From contig JBAIAA010000078.1 in NCBI GenBank assembly GCA_037893245.1, positions 620,001 to 684,000 of the forward strand: a DNA stretch of 64,000 nucleotides, written 5' to 3'. Position numbers and translations under genes: made by a program. The DNA comes from Crossaster papposus. Lineage: Eukaryota; Echinodermata; Asteroidea; Velatida; Solasteridae. Under the pieces are notes generated by a model that was not told the DNA's origin, did not search any database, and was given only the letters and a program-made list of their open reading frames with translations. The first letter of the stretch is position 1. The number at the start of each line of letters is the position of its first letter. This document shows, piece after piece, positions 58,357-64,000 of this stretch.

Positions 58357-61300
58357 CTATCGTGTGGAATACAAAAAGTAATGATTATAGTCACAGAGCG
58401 CACAAAAGTCTATTCAGAATGGCTACAGTGGACACCTTCATCAATCATGTATTCGTCTATGAAATGAGTATAGGATGCAGCCCCTTCATTAGTCTGAGTA
58501 TCAGACGGGATATAATGTCTGAGGAGAGTCAGGTTGACAAAGTGGTTCTTTCCTGGCCCTTCACATCACCGCTGTGACCGGGTTCGAATCCGGCCTGGGC
58601 CAATATGTGGATTGGGTTTTCCCCAGGATATTCTTCTGGGGTTTTCCTCCCACCTCTAAAACTGGAACTTCTTTTCAATGTCTTCTCTCTACAGGTTTCT
58701 TCAGGCGTTCGAGCTACAGTGCCGAGGGGACTTTTAAGGGATCCTTGGTTTCATTACCAGAAATAAATAACTGACGTAATTTTAAGCATAAATGTCAAAC
58801 AAACCTGCCAATTGGCTGTCGTGTTTTTGTAACATAACAACGAGTAGAAGAAGCAATATCATGCTAGAAAGCGCCTGCTGAATGGACAGAATCTCAAGGT
58901 CAAGATGCAGTCTTGTTTTACATTTCGGATCTGCTCGCATATAATAGATGCTTGTCCAATGAGCGGCTATTCCATAGACAACACAATCATTGGCTGGCAA
59001 ATCTTACCTACAGGCAAATTGACGCAAACGACAGACAACCCACATTTTAAATATCTTTCGCGCATTAGTTTGTCACACTAATCCAGTTTACATCAACACT
59101 TTTAAACCACTCAAATTTCAAGAGACATACATTTTTATGTTTTATTAATGGGTTTTTTTAGGAGGTGGCATGGGCGGTCAAGATGGGCCGAGTATTGGCT
59201 TTTCAAAGGGGAAGGTGTCTTCCCACTCAATTCTCCAATAAAAAAATGGTCGGGGGTGGCCCTTAATTCCCCCGTCCATCAATTAATGCAAGAATCCAAG
59301 CGTAAATCCCAGAAATTCTGCTCTCAAGTCTAGTCATTGAATGATTTGCTTGCTTGAAATCTGGACGGTAACATTAACTACCATCTGTGTGAATACAATT
59401 TTAACTTGAGTCTCATCAATCCAAGTACATGTACTTGAAACTGTGTTACCTTACCATGCGGTCAACAGTGGAGCCCACTGGTTCATGAGCATCACAATCA
59501 TCACCATGTTCTTACAGATCCAGACTTCAGACAGCTTGTTTGCCACGGCAACGACAATCAGCGACGCACAGCGCTCGGCCGTCATGCAAAATGCCTTAGT
59601 ACGCTCTGCTGCATCGCTGCCATATGTGAACTTGGGCTAAAGACGGAAACAATTAAATGTTCTTAACTAATAGGAACAAACTTCAACACTTTAATTAGTT
59701 CATCTAAAGGCCGGTTCACACTTCACGTGAAATCAAATGCGATACGAATTTGAATTTGATGACATGAAGCAATCAATGCGAAAATTTGCCGCAGTTGTAA
59801 TAATAATAATAATAATAATAATAATACAGAAATAACAGAATTCTTATATAGCGCACATACACATATCTACCAGGACTGGCACTCAAGGCGCTTTGTCATT
59901 ATTATCCCTGCTCATTGGCCCACGAAACATACCAAATACCATCTCAGCTCCCTCGGGAGAATACATGCAGCTCAGTGCTGCCATTTTCAGCGCAAAGCAG
60001 CTAATAACAACCAACTCCGTACCCTTTTACTCCTGGGTGAAGTGACAAAGTGCCTTGCCCAAGGGCACATGCGGCTTTACAACCTGCGTCTTTACTCACA
60101 GACGGCCAATTCAAGGCTCCGCACCACGAGGCCATGGCACTCCACAAAAAGTGTGACGTTACCGATTCACGTTTGCTTTCGCGCAAAGTATGTATACCAT
60201 GGCCCAGTCGTTATGGTGTTCGACTCATGTGCGATGGTGCAAATGTTTGAATCCTGGCAGGAACCGAACGTGGTGTTTGTGCCCTTGGGCAAAACACTCA
60301 ACTACAATTGCCCAGGAGTATAAATGTATACCTGTGAGGGTCGAGGTCAAAATTGAGCACTGATATCAGTTGGCATGTGGCTCGGGGCCTGATGAACAGG
60401 GTTATTATTGTATATATTCCCAATAGTACTGAAGTGAATTGGCGAGCATGGGATAAATTATTTTTTTCAACTGTGCGATTTTCACCACTCACATTGTGCG
60501 ATTTTCACCACTCACATTGTACTTTTGTTTGCTTTCAAATAAGGCCACCCAGTAATTACAAACTACTGGTATATCAGTACAGTATTGCATGATCAAAATG
60601 TCATTGGTGATCAGCAATAACCAATAACAACCAAAAATATTTAGTTTTGATGCCCTGGGATGATTAATCGATCGATTTGTATATACATGTACAGGGTGTC
60701 CCAGATTCTACAATAAGGGTTTACCGTTAATTTCACAAAGAGATGCATTTTTTTGCTATTATTCATGTTTTACCATAAAGTAGGATCTAAATGCTTTCCA
60801 GTGATAACTTGATTGCATTTCTTCGGTCATGTATTACTGAGCACCATTGTTGGAAAATGGTATGTGAAAACCCTTTGCGAAAAAAATACCTTTTTTCTGG
60901 GACACCCTGTACACGTTGTAAAAAAAATAGTAAAAAATAATAGACGAGGAATCTTTCTAAATAAAAAATTATATCAAGATCACCCGATAATGGGCTTCCA
61001 TAATTTTCTAAATAAATTCCTGTAAAAAATGTTCCCACCGCTTTTGTGGGTCAAATAATGGAACAATATTAAGTCACGGCCCATTGTCTAGTAGTTTTCA
61101 TTCTGGTTTTCATTCTGGAACAAAGTTGGGGGTCAGTTGGACAGTTGATCAGCAAAACCACCTGACCACCGAACTTGTTCCAGAAAAAGGTCCCTAAAAA
61201 GAAAACTACTGGACCGAATTGGGTGATCTTGTTGGTAAATGTATCATTTTTTTATCTTGAACGATTTCATGTTCATCCAAACTAGTTTTTCTGGTCGGAG

Positions 61301-63216
61301 GGTACTGAAAATAAACCGTTCAGGTTTTTTTTTGTACCACCTTGTTTACATGTACATGGGTGTTTCGAAAATCTCTCATTATCCAAATTTTAAGCTGTTA
61401 TTAGGAATCTTACTGCGTTGAGATCTTTGCCAAATGCATTGGTGACAACATCACTCACGACTGGCCCAGGAAGAACATTGGTGACGCAGAGTTCTTGGTT
61501 TTCATGTGCGAATGCTTCAAAATAACCCTGCAAGTTAAAAGAAAACAGGCTTACCATAAACGGTTCTGAATAAGTTTGCAGGATAAATAAAAAGGACAAA
61601 CCCAATATGAAATGTTGATGCCACTCGACAAGAAGTCAGGGTATAAAAGTTTTTTTTCGCGATTAAGGAAAAATTTCAGAATATCTAGTGCAATCATTTT
61701 GCTGGATGCCTAGAATCATTATTTACTTTCAAATAAGTAAGATAGTTTTAATAATTCGGTAGTAAATTTGTTTTCGTTATCTGCAAATGGTGTATCCTAC
61801 CTTTAAAGGTAATGTACAACATTGGCTTTTGCTGTAATTTTCAGAAACTAGTGCAGTACCCGTTGTCAAAATGTGCCTGTTGGAAACAATTGCAAATTGC
61901 ATATGTATGTGTAAAAGCCGTTGGTGTTTCCAGGCCACACAGCTTTTTGAGTCAGTTTCTTGGGAAGAGCTGTTTTGGTAACAGTGATGCTGAAGCAACT
62001 AATTTGCATATTATATCATGCCCCACTGCATGCGTAGCATGATCTAAATACCCATGGTATACAGTGTTTCTAAATTTGGTACCCTGAGGAGACCTGAACA
62101 CAATGGGAACAATGGGAGTCAAAAGGTCTCCACAGGGTATATTTCTATAGAAGTTTCACAAGAAGTTTCACAAAATAGATTTTTAGATTTTACTCAAATT
62201 ACTCAAAAACTGGGTTAGGATGTGGGTTTGGGTTATGTTTGGGTTATATGGTTCAAACCTCCAACCCAGAAAAAAACGTGGTCGACTTTCTAACCATTTT
62301 GTACACGAGAACAAAGAGATGTTTTGACGAGAACAAAGAGATGACTCGAATCGCCTCGTCTCAACCAAACAAAATATTGTTGAAAAGCTTACTTGTTGTA
62401 AAGATATTAATGATTCTAAACTCCCTGTGAAATTACATGTACTGGTATTACGTCTGGAATGCTGTCATTTTGAAGAAAATAACAAAATAATGCCATTTCC
62501 AAAAGTGCTCCTCAGAGACCCACATTTGAAAATGTTCGCAAATAGTGCGCGCAAGTGTTCGAATGATGCGCGGACTGTTCGAAGCGCACATGTTGGCACT
62601 AATATTAGCCTGTTAAGTGGATGACACGCGAGTAGCTGCAATTCGCTGGCTGAGAACAAGCCCTTAACGCAGATTGTGGTCGCAATTCAAATTGTGACTC
62701 AGTAAATTTCGAGCTGAAATCGAAATCTTAGAATATTGTTTTAGAGTTAAAAACTTTATCAGGTTGTTTGTCAAGGACCTTTTTTTTATATTTTAAGCAC
62801 TTTTGCTGCTTCAAATGATAAAAATGCACAACTGACAAATGGTCTACTATTTCCCTTTTAAGTGATTCTCCACGCCAATCACACAAATCTGCAATGCAAT
62901 ATTACCATGAAATTGAGCCTCATCAGGTCCTTCGCTTCAGGTCCTAGTTGTCAGAACTAGTCAACCTAATACTTACTAATATAGCATGTTTGGAGGCAGC
63001 ATACGTGCAGCTTAGTTCGGGTGATATCCTGCCAGAGACACTTGATATATTCACAATGTGCCCCTCTTTCCTAGCAAGCATGTGCGGCAGGATCGCCTTG
63101 GTAACAGACAACTGGCCAATCACGTTAAGGTCCATGAGGGCCTTGTCAACTTCCAAGCTGGTTTCTGCAGCGAGGGAGCGCTGCGAGCGGCCTGCATTGT
63201 TCACCAAGATGTCGAC
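58302..63216 (-). CDS. DHRS7-like: DHRS7-like short-chain dehydrogenase, right copy (4 exons, 5' end outside window)
   Basis: Exons in order of reading: 63216-62977, 61527-61414, 59636-59455, 58356-58302. All junctions are in phase. The first exon carries VDILVNNAG (the NNAG motif that stabilises the SDR core), NISSVSG with the catalytic Ser, and TYAASKHA with the catalytic Tyr and Lys (Y-x3-K). The next has GYFEAFAHEN and NVLPGPV. Then come MTAERCASL and the terminal WIKKKVYG-RRIEAFKKA. Order and spacing match vertebrate DHRS7, a microsomal NADP(H)-dependent reductase. The Rossmann N-terminus (TG-x3-G-x-G) and signal anchor must lie beyond 64000. Key residues are intact. It converges on the left copy, with the tandem array between them. 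Confidence 0.9.
58523..58780 (+). mobile_element. tRNA-derived SINE in right DHRS7 terminal intron
   Basis: Perfect B box GGTTCGAATCC (58579-58589), weak A box (AAAGTGGTT), a body with GGGTTTTCCCCAGGATATTC, and a tail GGATCCTTGGTTTCATTACCAGAAATAAATAA. The corresponding left intron at about 8470-8570 lacks it. Confidence 0.8.
59140..59335. other. Insertion in right intron absent from the left copy
   Basis: About 190 bp containing GGGGTGGCCCTTAATTCCCCC, replacing a direct ATTAA junction at about 7810 in the left arm. Nature unknown. Confidence 0.45.
59455..59636 (-). CDS. DHRS7-like: DHRS7-like exon MTAERC
   Basis: Paralogue of 949-1124, acceptor CGTCTTTAG, donor CATG|GTAAGG. Encodes PKFTYGSDAAERTKAF then the MTAERCASL block. 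The plus-strand frame here is a shadow. Confidence 0.9.
59830..60150 (+). repeat. Dispersed repeat of the TATATAGCGC type
   Basis: Starts after a TAA microsatellite. TTATATAGCGCACATAC, then AAATACCATCTCAGCTCCCTCGG, CTTTTACTCCTGGGTGAAG and TGCCTTGCCCAAGGGCAC. Related to 8912-9228. Confidence 0.7.
60195..60345 (+). mobile_element. SINE-like repeat
   Basis: GGCCCAGTCGTTATGGTGTTCGAC...TTTGAATCCTGGCAGG resembles a degenerate tRNA-like head. CCCTTGGGCAAAACACTCAACTAC and CAGGAGTATAAATGTATACCTGTGAGGGTC are the usual body of a repeat common in marine invertebrates. Confidence 0.6.
60692..60909. mobile_element. Mariner-like MITE
   Basis: 218 bp, ends CAGGGTGTCCCAGA and TCTGGGACACCCTG, TA on each side (60690-60691 and 60910-60911). 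Located in an intron of the right DHRS7-like gene. Confidence 0.88.
60912..61413 (-). other. Intron of right DHRS7-like gene
   Basis: AT-rich, no other feature recognised. Confidence 0.6.
61414..61527 (-). CDS. DHRS7-like: DHRS7-like exon GYFEAF
   Basis: 38 codons, phase 0/0, acceptor TTAACTTGCAG, donor GCA|GTAAGA. The PGPV motif follows the expected SDR spacing after Y-x3-K. Confidence 0.9.
61660..61801. mobile_element. Truncated TTAA MITE
   Basis: Ends TCTGCAAATGGTGTATCCTACCT followed by TTAA. Contains GCAATCATTTTGCTGGATGCCT as in the full copies. Confidence 0.7.
61802..62976 (-). other. Intron of right DHRS7-like gene
   Basis: Short open frames on both strands with no protein-like conservation. 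Nothing else recognised. Confidence 0.6.
62977..63216 (-). CDS. DHRS7-like: DHRS7-like exon with NNAG and YxxxK
   Basis: 80 codons, phase 0/0, acceptor GTACCACAG, donor TTA|GTAAGT. Contains RSQRSLAAETSLEVD and LPHMLARKEGHIVNIS, close to the DHRS7 pattern SQRSL and LPHM-x2-RK-G-IV. Confidence 0.92.
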
Positions 63217-64000
63217 CTGTGGTACCAGACAAAGAAAATACAATGCACATAAAAGACTATATCCAAACATTCTCTAGATCCTGAGTTGCCCATCTCACTG
63301 CGAGAAGTGTTAGAGGATGGTGAGGAGAAACACAGTTGAGGGTTAAATCACCCAATCAATGATTGAATCATAGATCGGGATAGATCACAGTGGTCAGTTA
63401 GTCTAGTATCAAAGTACAGGTATTCTTTAATGCTTATAATAACACATTGAACAATACAAAAGTCTGGAAATATCGCCAATGGTAAAGTCGCAAAATTTGG
63501 AGCATTTTCAGTGTTCAAAAAATAGGTCAGTGTGTTGTGGCTTGGTGGGATGTATCCGAGTAATAGAACCCACCAGTGATCATCTCCAATACAACAAGCT
63601 TGGTTGTCCTGCAATATGAAGGATGGTAGCAGGCTGGTATGTACACCCTTGAACAATTGATTTCTGCTTAATTCTAAAGTGAAGTGAGGAGCCATCGACA
63701 AAAAGAGGCAAACAAACATTTTCAAAATTTTAGACCTATGCAGGTGATCTTGCTTGAAAAATTGCATTAAAAAAAAACGATGGAGATTTTGCCTCAAAAC
63801 TGCCGGGGTAATTAGGTGTGACTTTTGCGGCACTTTAAGCGATGGGTATACTGGAATCTGAACTGCGTTCCACTCATACAAACAAACAATGCAAATGTTT
63901 GTTAACGTTTGCTACCATTTACACATTTTGTTGGCACATTATGGAACATTGTTTGTGTAGTTGGCAAACGTTGCCAACGTTCACGTGATTGACAGGTATG
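63217..64000 (-). other. Upstream intron of right DHRS7-like gene
   Basis: A 177-residue minus frame (63348-63881) is uninterrupted but has no motif I recognise and no splice connection in frame with the DHRS7 exon. Treated as non-coding. Upstream DHRS7 exons are not found before the window end. Confidence 0.5.

Noticed and set aside
63348..63881. 177-residue minus-strand frame in the DHRS7 intron
   Set aside because: No recognisable motif, no in-phase splicing to the DHRS7 exon, biased composition. It needs a homology search before it could be called a gene.

Overview
The window is animal nuclear DNA, most likely from an invertebrate deuterostome. It has multi-exon genes with GT-AG introns, tRNA-derived SINEs, many MITEs, Ty3/gypsy debris and long poly-G tracts. 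The palindrome TAGGCCTA is frequent, which I associate with echinoderms and hemichordates; that placement is an inference. No prokaryotic features are present. Most open frames are chance frames, and real coding sequence is a few percent of the window.

Layout. (1) 1-10.5 kb: the 3' end of a DHRS7-like short-chain dehydrogenase gene on the + strand (exons 949-1124 and 8725-8779). A 6.5 kb LTR element (1175-7685) sits in its last intron, and that element carries a 1.3 kb foldback transposon. (2) 10.5-12.4 kb: intergenic, with a tRNA-like sequence and a short remnant of a duplication unit. (3) 12.4-35.0 kb (unit A) and 35.0-53.4 kb (unit B): a direct tandem segmental duplication. Each unit carries one copy of a seven-exon gene on the + strand. 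The gene encodes a secreted protein of about 440 residues: signal peptide, PAN/apple-like domain, a Cys-rich Link/lectin-like region, and a C-terminal domain of a conserved but unnamed extracellular type. (4) 53.4-57.4 kb: a rearranged third-unit remnant and a broken Ty3/gypsy pol. (5) 57.4-64 kb: a second DHRS7-like gene on the - strand (four exons, 5' end outside the window). It is an inverted paralogue of the gene in region 1.

The structure is therefore two convergent DHRS7 paralogues flanking a tandem array of a secreted-protein gene. Comparing paralogous segments dates many insertions, because the empty site survives in the sister copy: TTAA-type MITEs, TAA-type MITEs, a SINE, the LTR element and a GC-rich hexamer element. 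The two secreted-protein genes are both intact, and their divergence is uneven: exons 3 and 6 carry mostly amino-acid-changing differences while adjacent introns are nearly identical. This is the most interesting biology I can support here.

All exon models come from reading frame, splice sites, phase and comparison of the two copies. No transcript or database evidence was available.
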